Origin: Hyphomicrobiales bacterium
GTDB lineage: Bacteria; Pseudomonadota; Alphaproteobacteria; Rhizobiales; Beijerinckiaceae
Assembly: GCA_930633525.1 (NCBI GenBank)
Contig: CAKNFP010000003.1
Coordinates: 62,001-126,000 of the forward strand
Length of the DNA stretch: 64,000 nucleotides
Direction of reading: 5' to 3'
The first letter of the stretch is position 1; each line of letters begins with the position of its first letter. The notes under the pieces were generated by a model that was not told the origin of the DNA, did not search any database, and saw only the letters and a program-made list of their open reading frames with translations. Both the position numbers and the translations under genes were made by a program. This document shows, in pieces, positions 42,044-49,977 of the stretch.

Positions 42044-42108
42044 TTGCGTTCCTTCAGCCGATGGGCGGCTATATTTAGCGCCAAACTCATTCGATGCCTG
42101 ACTGATGA

Positions 42109-42255
42109 TTACGTGAAGATCATCACAGCTACCATCCCGATGACGATCAGGAAAAGCCCGCCAATCAACATCGGCAGGAGCGTGGCCGCCGAAGCCGTCT
42201 CCGTGTCCTGCTCCTCGCGACGCCGGTTCTGTTCGTCGCCGTTGTGGTCAGCCAT
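42109..42255 (-). CDS. small single-span membrane protein
   Basis: 48 aa from the ATG at 42255, overlapping the preceding stop (42248) by 8 bases. The N-terminus is polar and charged (MADHNGDEQNRRREEQDTE), and the C-terminus is a hydrophobic helix of about 21 residues (LLPMLIGGLFLIVIGMVAVM). Function unknown. Confidence 0.55.
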   Translation of the reverse strand: MADHNGDEQNRRREEQDTETASAATLLPMLIGGLFLIVIGMVAVMIFT

Positions 42256-42514
42256 CCCGTCCTCTTTCCGCGCCGCTTCGGGTTCCGACGTCACCCGTCA
42301 TCGGACTCAGCAGATGCAGCAATCCGTTGAACTTACCCCATCGCCCCGGATTCTCCTGGCGCAATGCCGCGCAGGCGCGTGCTGCGAGGTGGCATGCTGC
42401 TTCGGACTGACCTGCGGCAGCGAGGGCCTGAAGGCTCGCGCGCAGAATCTCGCACAGCTCATCGTCTATCGACGAGGAAGCATTCTCGGCTTCCGTTCGA
42501 CTATCATGGCTCAC
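42248..42514 (-). CDS. hypothetical helical protein
   Basis: 88 aa from the GTG at 42514, which shares a base with the TAG stop of the NifU-N/MIP18 gene (TAGTG) and has GGAGAGGG upstream. IDDELCEILRASLQALAAAG, then ACHLAARACAALRQENPGRW and FNGLLHLLSP. It contains three cysteines but no known domain. Translationally coupled member of the minus-strand operon. Confidence 0.6.
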   Translation of the reverse strand: MSHDSRTEAENASSSIDDELCEILRASLQALAAAGQSEAACHLAARACAALRQENPGRWGKFNGLLHLLSPMTGDVGTRSGAERGRDG

Positions 42515-43149
42515 TATCCCTCTCCATCGGAGATGCCGAGGTGGCGCCTCGCCTCTGGGCTCATCATCTCCGGGGTCCATGATGGCTCATAGGTGAGCTT
42601 CACCTCGACAAATTCGATTCCACTGACCGACCATGCTGCGTCCCGCGCGCCATCCTTGAGATAGTTTGTTGCCGGACAGCCGCGTGTCGTCGTTGTCATG
42701 GTGATATTGGCGACGCGGCCATCTTCGATCGCGATATCGTAGACGAGGCCGAGGTCGACTATATTGTAGCCAAGCTCTGGATCGATCACGAGCCGCAGCG
42801 CTTGCTTGACAGTTGCGGCGATACTCTGCGTTTGCGCCGAGCCCATGTCCTCGCTGGTGCCGGCGGGATCGAGAACGATCGGCGCCCCCGACATGAAATG
42901 CTCCATGATGACACCGAGCAGCGCGGGCTTCAGATGTTGCCAGTCGCCGCCGCTTTTCGTGATGGTAATGGAGTCGGCCCCAAAGGAGAGCGCCGTAACG
43001 CCGTCGACATTAAACAGCCTGACGGCAAGCGGGGATCGGGCCGCCGCCTTCCGATCGGGGATTTGCAGCGTTCCTTGCGCCATGACCTGGCGGCCAGGTA
43101 GGAATTTGAGGCTTGCCGGGTCTGCCGTCGCTTCGGTCTGGATGAACAT
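42514..43149 (-). CDS. NifU N-terminal-like plus MIP18 (DUF59) protein
   Basis: 211 aa. The N-terminal ~90 residues, MFIQTEATADPASLKFLPG, then SPLAVRLFNVDGVTALSFG and DSITITKSGGDWQHLKP, are the Scaf_Nfu_N domain. The C-terminal ~95 residues, VKQALRLVIDPELGYNIVDLG, then NITMTTTTRGCPATNYLKDG, are the MIP18/PaaD-type Fe-S assembly domain with its conserved cysteine. The fusion suggests Fe-S repair or assembly for NO-damaged proteins; that role is inferred from domains and context. Confidence 0.8.
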   Translation of the reverse strand: MFIQTEATADPASLKFLPGRQVMAQGTLQIPDRKAAARSPLAVRLFNVDGVTALSFGADSITITKSGGDWQHLKPALLGVIMEHFMSGAPIVLDPAGTSEDMGSAQTQSIAATVKQALRLVIDPELGYNIVDLGLVYDIAIEDGRVANITMTTTTRGCPATNYLKDGARDAAWSVSGIEFVEVKLTYEPSWTPEMMSPEARRHLGISDGEG

Positions 43150-43178
43150 GTCGCTGTCTCCCGAGAAATCCTTGGGGG

Positions 43179-43724
43179 TCAGGCGGCGGCAGGCGGCGGT
43201 GCGCCGCGAGATCCCCCGATACGCACGAGGATCTTGTAGGTGATGCCGTCGGGCTCAAAACCTCCGTTCCACGCGTGCCCGCGCTTGGCGAGCTCTGGAA
43301 GAAGAAATATCGGCTCGCGGCAAAGCAGCGCCGACAGCACTTCGCCGGGCGCCATCTCCTCCGTCGCCGCCAGTATCCTGACCATCGGCTCCGGCGGATC
43401 GAGGTCACGATTGTCCATGTGCCGAAGCGGTTCCGGCCACGCGCCGTCGTTTCGGATTCCTGGTGCACCCGCTTCCGGTTGCGGGCGCGCGGCAACCGAC
43501 GGCGAGAACAGAACTTCCCAGTCGCCATCGCCCAGTTCTCGCATTTCGTGTTCAAACCCCTTGGAGCCGAGTACACTCAGCAAGGGCACCGGCTTGAATG
43601 TCGCAAGCAGGCGCAGGCCTTCGCCAGGTTTGAGTGCGTTCACAGCGTTCATGATCTCGCCGAACGGCTCGCCGCCGGCACGCAGGGTCGGACGTACGTC
43701 GACGTCAATAAAAGATGTCGTCAT
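43179..43724 (-). CDS. tandem DUF2249 protein
   Basis: 181 aa from the ATG at 43724 (AGGAGG upstream). Two DUF2249-like domains: IDVDVRPTLRAGGEPFGEIM, then LKPGEGLRLLATFKPVPLLSVL, and a second with DNRDLDPPEPMVRILAATEE, then LLCREPIFLLPELAKRG. DUF2249 proteins are common in NO-response and denitrification loci; some may bind metal or haem. It lies between the membrane protein gene and the NifU-N/MIP18 gene. Confidence 0.75.
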   Translation of the reverse strand: MTTSFIDVDVRPTLRAGGEPFGEIMNAVNALKPGEGLRLLATFKPVPLLSVLGSKGFEHEMRELGDGDWEVLFSPSVAARPQPEAGAPGIRNDGAWPEPLRHMDNRDLDPPEPMVRILAATEEMAPGEVLSALLCREPIFLLPELAKRGHAWNGGFEPDGITYKILVRIGGSRGAPPPAAA

Positions 43725-43740
43725 GATTACCTCCTGTGAT

Positions 43741-45153
43741 CTAGTCATGTTGCGCCGAGCAAAGCAGCAACCGCGGCACGCTTACGCCTGGCGGCAGGCG
43801 TAGAGTGACGTTGACATCCAGCAACTGGCGGATGCGCACCAATTGAACGATGATGCCGAGGCTGCCGATGAGCATCAGGCCAGCGCAAGCCTGAAACACC
43901 GTTGGTATTTCGAGCAACAATGTAGCGGTCGCGCCCCAAACGCCGAGAAAATAGAGCAGGAACCACCGGATAGCACGGCGTTCGACGGCAAGGTCCTGTA
44001 CACGCGGCGTTGCCGTCTTGCCGAGGACCGGCCCGTAACATTCGAGCCAGGTCAGGAAGGCTGCGATTTTGTAAAGCTTGGCCAATCCCAGCCCTGACAG
44101 CCATCCGAACGCGACCAGAAAAACAACGGCAGCAGCGTGCTGTGCCAGGATGCCGAAACCGGCCAGCGCGGCGATCAAGATCACGCTCGCGGCGAGGCCG
44201 GCCATCGCAAAACCCGCCATCCGGCTGTTCAATTCGATCACACGGCGTTTTCGCGCGCGATAGAGGTGCAGGATGTCAGTGCCGTAAAGAAGAAGCGCAC
44301 ACAGTCCGAGCAAACCGGCCGCGACCAAGATCAGCGTCAGACTTGCCGCGAGACAGATCGCCGTCACGCCGCCGCCGACGGCAACTGCAAGCGACGCCGT
44401 CCCGCAATAAAAGCCTGCACGCGAACGCCGGCCACCGGGTTCGGGGGCGAGCATGAACATCGCGAGAAGGCGATATGCAACCCCCATGGCGGTGAACGTC
44501 AACCAGCCGCCGAGACCGGCGATTGCATGAAGCGGTACGCCGCTGACGACAATGTCGACAAGATACGGATTGTCGGTAACCCCGCCGAGCACCAGACTGA
44601 AAATGATCCCGAGCGTGACGGTCACAGCAATGCTGCAAAGACCAACGGCGACGAAGCACGCAGGGAGCGGCAATGGACGCGCAGCCCAGAGCGTGCGACC
44701 CAGATTCCACAAGACAAGGCCGAAGCCGATGGCCAGTAGCGTGGCAGCAGTCGGAAGGAAAGCAAACGCAATGGAGACAGTACCGCCCATCTGCAAGAAG
44801 CCGAGAAGAAGCGCCACAACTCCCGCTACGAGGCACAGGAGGGTCGGGAGTGGCAGCGCGTCGCTGTAGAGGGGACGGGCCACCAGCACCGGGACGAACT
44901 GGAACAGCGCTCCACACATGAGCAGACTGAGCCAGCCCAACGCGACCAGATGCACGAGGACGAGTGTCTGAGCAGATTCCACTGGTGCGTTCGGATAACC
45001 GTAACCGATCGCCATCAAGAGCTCGGCGGCGACGAGCGCAATCAGCGCAGCCGCGAAGTAAGACATGGTCCAGCGAGAGAGCGTTGCGCCAGGCACGATC
45101 GCATTCCTTCCGTGCGGAGCGATGCCGGCCGCGGAACCTGCCGGCATCGACAT
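43741..45153 (-). CDS. multipass membrane protein, NnrS/haem-copper-oxidase-I-like
   Basis: 470 aa with about 12 predicted membrane helices. Histidines sit in helices in VLVHLVALGWLSLLMCGALF and GVPLHAIAGLGGWLTFTAMG, as in haem-binding membrane proteins of the cytochrome oxidase subunit I / NnrS type, but the full copper and haem ligand set is not evident. It is the second gene of the NsrR-linked minus-strand operon, 9 bases after the DUF2249 gene. A role in NO resistance is likely but inferred. Confidence 0.7.
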   Translation of the reverse strand: MSMPAGSAAGIAPHGRNAIVPGATLSRWTMSYFAAALIALVAAELLMAIGYGYPNAPVESAQTLVLVHLVALGWLSLLMCGALFQFVPVLVARPLYSDALPLPTLLCLVAGVVALLLGFLQMGGTVSIAFAFLPTAATLLAIGFGLVLWNLGRTLWAARPLPLPACFVAVGLCSIAVTVTLGIIFSLVLGGVTDNPYLVDIVVSGVPLHAIAGLGGWLTFTAMGVAYRLLAMFMLAPEPGGRRSRAGFYCGTASLAVAVGGGVTAICLAASLTLILVAAGLLGLCALLLYGTDILHLYRARKRRVIELNSRMAGFAMAGLAASVILIAALAGFGILAQHAAAVVFLVAFGWLSGLGLAKLYKIAAFLTWLECYGPVLGKTATPRVQDLAVERRAIRWFLLYFLGVWGATATLLLEIPTVFQACAGLMLIGSLGIIVQLVRIRQLLDVNVTLRLPPGVSVPRLLLCSAQHD

Positions 45154-45162
45154 CCGGGAACC

Positions 45163-45423
45163 TCAAGCTGCTTTCAGCAAGCGTCCAATCTCGACCCGCC
45201 ATACCTGTGGACCCTGTTCCAGATAGGTCCAGGAGAACTGCTGCGGATGCTCAGCCTCAAGCTGGTAGTAGAGCGGCTTTGGATCGTGATCATTGACGAG
45301 GACAAATGACCCGCCCGGTGCGAGCTGACCCACAAGCTCGAAGATTTTTGCGTGCCGCTGCGCTGGAACGAGGCTTCGAACATCGATTTCGCTGACGGCT
45401 GGGGCCGTTTGTGTCTGAGGCAT
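45163..45423 (-). CDS. DUF2249 protein
   Basis: 86 aa. SEIDVRSLVPAQRHAKIFEL, then LAPGGSFVLVNDHDPKPLYY and FSWTYLEQGPQVWRVEIGR are the DUF2249 signature (the NDHDPKPL block is the most conserved). First gene of the minus-strand operon; the NsrR-like site at 45537 lies 114 bases upstream. Closely similar to the gene at 46829. Confidence 0.85.
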   Translation of the reverse strand: MPQTQTAPAVSEIDVRSLVPAQRHAKIFELVGQLAPGGSFVLVNDHDPKPLYYQLEAEHPQQFSWTYLEQGPQVWRVEIGRLLKAA

Positions 45424-45536
45424 GATGGAACTGCTCCTTTGATCGCATCAGCGCCATGCGCGAGACCGGAACCGCGACTGGATGCTGCCCGTCGCCCCCA
45501 TAACGCGGCGCTTCGGGGGTATACGTTCGCGCCTAA

Positions 45537-45559
45537 AACATATATTGTCAATGTATCTT
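45537..45559. promoter_or_regulatory. NsrR-like operator 2
   Basis: Half-sites AACATATATT and CAATGTATCTT form a 23-bp palindrome of NsrR type in the divergent spacer between the DUF2249 operon and nsrR. A separate AAGATATCTT palindrome lies at 45603-45612, closer to nsrR. Confidence 0.65.
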
Positions 45560-45663
45560 TTTGTGGCGGGTCGGATTCTTGGTGATCGACGCATTATTGC
45601 AAAAGATATCTTGTGCGGTCATCTTTGGTCATTCGGATTCGTCGGAGTGTAGGAAATAAGCGA

Positions 45664-46092
45664 ATGCGGTTGACCAATTTCTCCGACTACGCGCTGCGCG
45701 TGCTGATGTACGCGGCGGCGCGGGAGGATCGGCTGATCACGATTGAGGAGACGGCAGAGGTTTACGATATTTCTCGTGCCCATCTGATGAAGGTCGTCAA
45801 TCAGCTAACTCGTGCAGGATTCCTAAAGGCCGTGCGTGGCCGGTCAGGTGGGCTGGCGCTCGCCAAGCGCCCAGGACGCATCAATCTCGGCGATGTTTTG
45901 CGCACAACAGAGCCGGATTTCGCGCTGGTCGAATGCTTCACCAAAGATAATCGCTGTGTGCTGACGCCACGCTGCCGTTTACGGGGCGTGCTCCATGAAG
46001 CTCTCGCGGCGTTCATCGGAACGCTCGACCGCTACACGCTCGCCGACCTCATGCTCAGTCCCGACGACTTCGGTCTCCAACCGGCTGCCTGA
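45664..46092 (+). CDS. nsrR: NsrR-type Rrf2-family NO-sensing repressor
   Basis: 142 aa from the ATG at 45664. MRLTNFSDYALRVLMYAAAR, then AEVYDISRAHLMKVVNQLTR and VRGRSGGLALAKRPGRINLG are the Rrf2 winged helix. The Fe-S ligands C91, C98 and C104 (VECFTKDNRCVLTPRC) match NsrR, whose cluster is destroyed by NO, relieving repression. The spacing C-x6-C-x5-C fits the family. It is flanked by palindromes of NsrR type and probably controls the operons on both sides and itself. Confidence 0.92.
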   Translation: MRLTNFSDYALRVLMYAAAREDRLITIEETAEVYDISRAHLMKVVNQLTRAGFLKAVRGRSGGLALAKRPGRINLGDVLRTTEPDFALVECFTKDNRCVLTPRCRLRGVLHEALAAFIGTLDRYTLADLMLSPDDFGLQPAA

Positions 46093-46277
46093 GTCGACTG
46101 AACTCCTCTGCGACAAGTTCCATAAGACTGGGCGGCACCTTGACGATCGGTTTGCAGCTCGCGACACAACACGCGTGCGCGAGATCATGACTTTCGTTCG
46201 TTCAGGGCTCCTGCCGAGTCGATCTGGAAACACGTCCTCTGCGACCGCGACGATTTTGCCCTTGCGTCTCCTGCTAA

Positions 46278-46300
46278 AAGATATATTCTAAATGCATCTT
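46278..46300. promoter_or_regulatory. NsrR-like operator 3
   Basis: AAGATATATT, then CTAAATGCATCTT: 23 bp, the best match to the NsrR consensus half-site AAGATGCATTT in the window. It lies 14 bases before the ATG at 46314, overlapping the likely promoter and leader of the haemoglobin operon. Confidence 0.75.
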
Positions 46301-46313
46301 ATAGGAGGCGGCT

Positions 46314-46832
46314 ATGCTGCTTGAGATTGAGGCGGTCGCGGATAGCGCGCTTGAGGGCGCGACGCTGAGCCAGGAGACATCGCTGCAGAGCGCGCCAAGG
46401 GAAAGTTCACGCAGAAGCGCCACGCCTCCTTCTTTCAGGATGACGGTTCCAGAGCTGGCATTTTTCATAGTGGCGGCGTTTCGACGTCATCCGCATATTA
46501 ACAATGTCCTGACGCATATCTCCGGCGGCAGTTGGAACCGTATCGAGGAGGCGCTGCGGGTGATCGTCGATCCGGATGCGAGCCCTTGCGATCTCTCTCC
46601 ACTAGCGCGCAACATCATCGACTTGATATGCGCAGATCGCGGTGTAACCGGCCGAATTGTCAAACCCTACTATCGGGAGCTGCTGGTTGGGGCGCTGGGC
46701 GAAACGGTGGCAAGGCATTTGATCACTTACGTCACCTGCCTCTTCGTCGAAAGCGAAGCAGCGGCGTGGCAGATCGCGCCGCCGCGCCCCGCAATCGCGG
46801 TAACATCTTCGAGCAAAGGTGTGGATGGATGA
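46314..46832 (+). CDS. hypothetical protein of the NO-response operon
   Basis: 172 aa, not recognised. The C-terminal ~110 residues are globular and helical (AFFIVAAFRRHPHINNVLTH, then LARNIIDLICADRGVTGRIV); histidines in the HPHINNVLTHIS region could bind a metal. AGGAGG precedes the ATG. First gene of the plus-strand operon under NsrR-like site 3; overlaps the next gene by 4 bases. Confidence 0.65.
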   Translation: MLLEIEAVADSALEGATLSQETSLQSAPRESSRRSATPPSFRMTVPELAFFIVAAFRRHPHINNVLTHISGGSWNRIEEALRVIVDPDASPCDLSPLARNIIDLICADRGVTGRIVKPYYRELLVGALGETVARHLITYVTCLFVESEAAAWQIAPPRPAIAVTSSSKGVDG

Positions 46833-47089
46833 GAACGATTTCCGCCGCAACGGAACGTGTCATCGACGTCAAGGACATCGATCCGCGGCATCGCCACACG
46901 ATTATTGAGCAATTGTTCGCCCATCTCGCGCCGGGCGCAAGCCTTCAACTCGTCGTAGATCACGATCCGAAGCCGTTACGTTTTCAGCTTGAGGCGAAAC
47001 ATGGAGCGCACTGTCAATGGATCTATCTTGAACAAGGTCCAGACGTCTGGCGGGTGCGCCTGCAACTGGGAGCGAGCCCGGGAGACTGA
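46829..47089 (+). CDS. DUF2249 protein
   Basis: 86 aa from the ATG at 46829 (ATGA overlap with the upstream gene). RVIDVKDIDPRHRHTIIEQL, then LAPGASLQLVVDHDPKPLRF and CQWIYLEQGPDVWRVRLQ are DUF2249. Very similar to the protein at 45163; the pair on either side of nsrR suggests duplication. Role in NO response inferred from context. Confidence 0.85.
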   Translation: MRTISAATERVIDVKDIDPRHRHTIIEQLFAHLAPGASLQLVVDHDPKPLRFQLEAKHGAHCQWIYLEQGPDVWRVRLQLGASPGD

Positions 47090-47091
47090 TA

Positions 47092-47322
47092 ATGCTTGGA
47101 TTTCTCACGAGACAATCGAGCATCTCATCACGGAACGACGTTGTCGCGAACGATCCACATGGGACCGCGCTTTCCTCGAGGCGCGCAGAGCGTCTTGAGA
47201 TGCTGTTTGCCGCTGCCAGCCTCGGGATCGGGGAATGCCCGTCATGGATCATCCAAGCTCTGGAAGCTGAGGAGAGAGCGGATCGGGAAAAGTACGCCGA
47301 GGAAAGGAGCAGATCATGTTGA
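47092..47322 (+). CDS. hypothetical small protein
   Basis: 76 aa. Central segment RAERLEMLFAAASLGIGECP, then SWIIQALEAEERADREKYAE is helical and acidic. It starts 2 bases after the DUF2249 stop and overlaps the next gene by 7 bases, so it is co-translated in the operon. No family recognised. Confidence 0.5.
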   Translation: MLGFLTRQSSISSRNDVVANDPHGTALSSRRAERLEMLFAAASLGIGECPSWIIQALEAEERADREKYAEERSRSC

Positions 47323-47555
47323 GCAATTCCCACTATTTCGTCCGTCCGAAGGACGACGCCGAACGCGTCTATCTCGAATCGCTGGTTCGCGAGGACTACG
47401 ATCAATGCCATCCTGGTGAGACGTTCGACGACATGAAGCGACGCATCCCATTCTCCAAGGAGGACCGAGGACTGTACCGCGACTGGCTCGCAGTCGCTGC
47501 GGGGCGCGACGCGGCGCTCACCTCTGAACACCTACCGTTGATCGCCGCCGAATGA
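47316..47555 (+). CDS. hypothetical small protein
   Basis: 79 aa. HYFVRPKDDAERVYLESLVR, then EDYDQCHPGETFDDMKRRIPF and KEDRGLYRDWLAVAAGRDA. A conserved-looking small soluble protein found in NO-response loci as far as I can tell; function unknown. AGGAGCAGATC precedes the ATG, and the stop overlaps the haemoglobin start. Confidence 0.6.
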   Translation: MLSNSHYFVRPKDDAERVYLESLVREDYDQCHPGETFDDMKRRIPFSKEDRGLYRDWLAVAAGRDAALTSEHLPLIAAE

Positions 47556-48100
47556 CTGGAACGGTACCCAGCAATCCGCAGCCGCCGGTGGCGGGAGCTT
47601 CCGGCGATGAGCCTGCGGGGGCAGCGACACATGAAGGTGGTCCAGCGCGGCGTGCACGCATCACACGGGAGATCATGGAGAGGACCGGTATCGATGAAGC
47701 GATGATCGAACGTCTCGTGCGTAGGTTCTACCGGCAGGTTCAGGCCGATCCGCTGCTTGGGCCTGTCTTCGCCCCGCGAATCGCCGACTGGGAAAAACAT
47801 ATCGCCAAACTCTGCGCATTCTGGTCTTCGGTTGCGTTGATGTCCGGCCGATACCACGGCCAGCCGATGCAAGTGCACGTCGATCTTCCAGTCGACGCCA
47901 CTCATTTCGATCGCTGGATCGCTTTATTCGAAAACACCGCTAACGAGATTTGTCCGCCAACCGCGGCACAACACTTCATCGAGCGTGCGCGGCGCATCGC
48001 CGATAGCATCGAACTGGCCATGGCGGGTCGCAACGGAAAAATCCAGAGTCCGCGCTTCGCTGCTACGGTAGCCGGCAACAACCCAGCCAAATCGACTTAG
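47552..48100 (+). CDS. group III truncated haemoglobin
   Basis: 182 aa. Globin part: IDEAMIERLVRRFYRQVQAD, then PLLGPVFAPRIADWEKHIAKL, CAFWSSVALMSGRYHGQPM and VHVDLPVDATHFDRWIALFE. The phenylalanine/tyrosine, W and proximal histidine (DATHFDRW) of the group III (P) trHb family are present. About 45 residues of disordered N-terminus precede it. These globins bind O2 or NO; in an NsrR operon NO detoxification or sensing is the likely job. Confidence 0.88.
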   Translation: MTGTVPSNPQPPVAGASGDEPAGAATHEGGPARRARITREIMERTGIDEAMIERLVRRFYRQVQADPLLGPVFAPRIADWEKHIAKLCAFWSSVALMSGRYHGQPMQVHVDLPVDATHFDRWIALFENTANEICPPTAAQHFIERARRIADSIELAMAGRNGKIQSPRFAATVAGNNPAKST

Positions 48101-48145
48101 AGGTTACCCAGGATCTGATCGGCTTCCTCAATCAGGAGACATTCC

Positions 48146-48481
48146 ATGAGCGCGGACATCTGTCCCAAAGCTCCACGTGAATTGGCCGAACTGCGGAGAA
48201 GCCTGGGACCTGACACCGAGGCCGCATTCCAAGCTTTCAGTAAATCGGTGTTTTCGGAAGGAGCGCTCTCGAGCAAGACTAAGCAGTTGATCGCGGTGGC
48301 CGTCGCGCACGTTACGCAATGTCCGTATTGCATCACCGGACACACCAAGTCGGCCCAACGCGCGGGTGCGACGGCGCAGGAGTTGATGGAAGCGGTCTCG
48401 GTCGCGGCAGAGATGAGAGCCGGCGCCGCATTTGCGCATTCCACGCTTATGCTGGGCACGCTCGATCAGACAAAGACCTGA
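48146..48481 (+). CDS. AhpD-like carboxymuconolactone decarboxylase family protein
   Basis: 111 aa. FQAFSKSVFSEGALSSKTKQ, then LIAVAVAHVTQCPYCITGHTK and GATAQELMEAVSVAAEMRAG are the CMD/AhpD fold with the redox C-x2-C pair (CPYC) and the following histidine. Such proteins reduce peroxides or act as thiol-disulfide partners. Part of the same plus-strand operon, 45 bases after the globin. Confidence 0.85.
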   Translation: MSADICPKAPRELAELRRSLGPDTEAAFQAFSKSVFSEGALSSKTKQLIAVAVAHVTQCPYCITGHTKSAQRAGATAQELMEAVSVAAEMRAGAAFAHSTLMLGTLDQTKT

Positions 48482-48516
48482 AACAACACCAGTCGCACGC
48501 CTTGAAGGAGACATCC

Positions 48517-49050
48517 ATGAAACGGATAGCCGTGGTGAAGGGATCGCCGAGCTCGGTCATTCAGAATCTGTTGCGGGAACTGGCAGAGCGTTGGCAATCC
48601 GATATTCGCATCGCTGGCGTCGTCGAGGAGCCGCACGGTCTTGCGGATCGGAAATGCAATGCCGGGTATTTGCGCAGCATCGCCAGCGGCACCCTCTATC
48701 CGATATTCCAGGACCTTGGTCGCGGCGCCGAAGCTTGTCATCTGGAGGGCGCTGGCGCCATCTCGGCAACCGAAGCCATCGAACAGGATATCGCCGCCGG
48801 GTGCGATCTCGTCATGTTGAGCAAGTTCGGCAAGCTCGAAGCATCACGAGAAGGCCTCAGCGGAGCGTTTGCTGCGGCCATCGATGCCGGATTGCCCGTT
48901 CTCACCTCCGTCTCACCCGCATTCGAGCAGGCGTGGGAGAAATTTGCCGCGCCTTTGTTCCACGTTCTCCCGGCTGACCCGAATGAGATCGACGCATGGC
49001 GCCGAGCCATATTCGACGGAGCAGCCGCTGGCAGACGTTTGCAGGCGTGA
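48517..49050 (+). CDS. DUF2478 family protein
   Basis: 177 aa from the ATG at 48517 (AAGGAG upstream). IAVVKGSPSSVIQNLLRELA, then SDIRIAGVVEEPHG, the block RSIASGTLYPIFQDLG, and DLVMLSKFGKLEASREGLSG are DUF2478, which has a P-loop-like fold with an altered loop (KGSPSSVIQ). DUF2478 genes sit with molybdate transporters or nitrogen-oxide genes. Last gene of the operon. Function not established. Confidence 0.8.
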   Translation: MKRIAVVKGSPSSVIQNLLRELAERWQSDIRIAGVVEEPHGLADRKCNAGYLRSIASGTLYPIFQDLGRGAEACHLEGAGAISATEAIEQDIAAGCDLVMLSKFGKLEASREGLSGAFAAAIDAGLPVLTSVSPAFEQAWEKFAAPLFHVLPADPNEIDAWRRAIFDGAAAGRRLQA

Positions 49051-49141
49051 CCAATCCGGTCGAACTTCGGGCCGCTGTCCGACGTGGTGTATCGAGGAAG
49101 ACAGCTGCTGGCGTATACCGTGATCAGGCGTCGTCGATCGT

Positions 49142-49787
49142 TTACTGCACGAGGGGGGTTTGGGTGCCATCAAGATCAACCCCTACGAGTTTCGCTTGGC
49201 CGGCGAGCACCCTGACATACTGTCGAACGGCTTTTTCCTCGACCTTTGCACGCAGTCGCTCGGCGATCTGTCCGCTGACGGTTTCGAAGGGTAATTTCTT
49301 GCCTGGGATGCTTCGATCGACGGCAACGATATGGAACCCGTAACGCGTCTTAATCAGATCGCGGAGAACCCCTGACGCACCAAACTTGAAAAGGGCCTGT
49401 TCAAATTCAGGCACGGTGTCCCCGCGGCCAATCTGCCCCAAATTGCCGCCTTGTTGCCCTGATGGGCAGTTCGAAAGCTCACGCGCCAGAGCATCGAAGC
49501 GGTCGGGATCGCGCAGCAAACCGTCGCTTCGACCAAGCTGCTAGTTTTTGTTCGCAGGCCCGGCGCCGCTGTCCGTTCAGATCGGCCTCGTAGATCACGT
49601 TGAGCTCTCGTCGGACGGGATCCCATGTCGCGCGGTCGAGTGTGAACGCAAGCGTGGTCAGCTTGTCGAGTGCCGAACGCCAATAGTGGCTTCCGGCAGT
49701 TCGTCGACATAGCCGGAGTGCCAGGTCAAGACAGATGTAGGGATAAACGCCGAACAGCAGCGTGTTGACATAAGTGTTGGACAGCAT
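49142..49787 (-). pseudogene. narI N-terminal / ppiC C-terminal relic
   Basis: On the minus strand from 49787 the frame begins NTYVNTLLFGVYPYICLDLA, the first membrane helix of NarI (nitrate reductase gamma), then loses similarity to NarI. From about 49540 another frame gives RDPDRFDALARELSNCPSGQ, then GGNLGQIGRGDTVPEFEQAL and a PpiC-type rotamase end, stopping at 49142. Neither gene is whole. This looks like the scar of a nar operon (narI with its PpiC/NifM-like chaperone), consistent with a former nitrate-respiration locus beside the NO cluster. Confidence 0.6.
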
Positions 49788-49977
49788 TGCCAGGTCGTCC
49801 CCCCGGTGCGGAAGGACATTGCTCCTTCTAAAGGGGCATCCCTCAGAAGCACGCAGGCGTGTGAGAATTGACGGTCGTCAGGGCGGCTCCCTTTCGTCAC
49901 GGGCAAACTACCGGATGGGTGGCCGGCAGAGGAGGCGACCGCCGCGCAGGTCCAAGACGGGTGCATCGGGAGCTAGC

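Noticed and set aside
43843..45309. Plus-strand frames opposite the membrane protein and DUF2249 genes
   Set aside because: Antisense shadows; the minus-strand proteins have clear membrane helices and family motifs.
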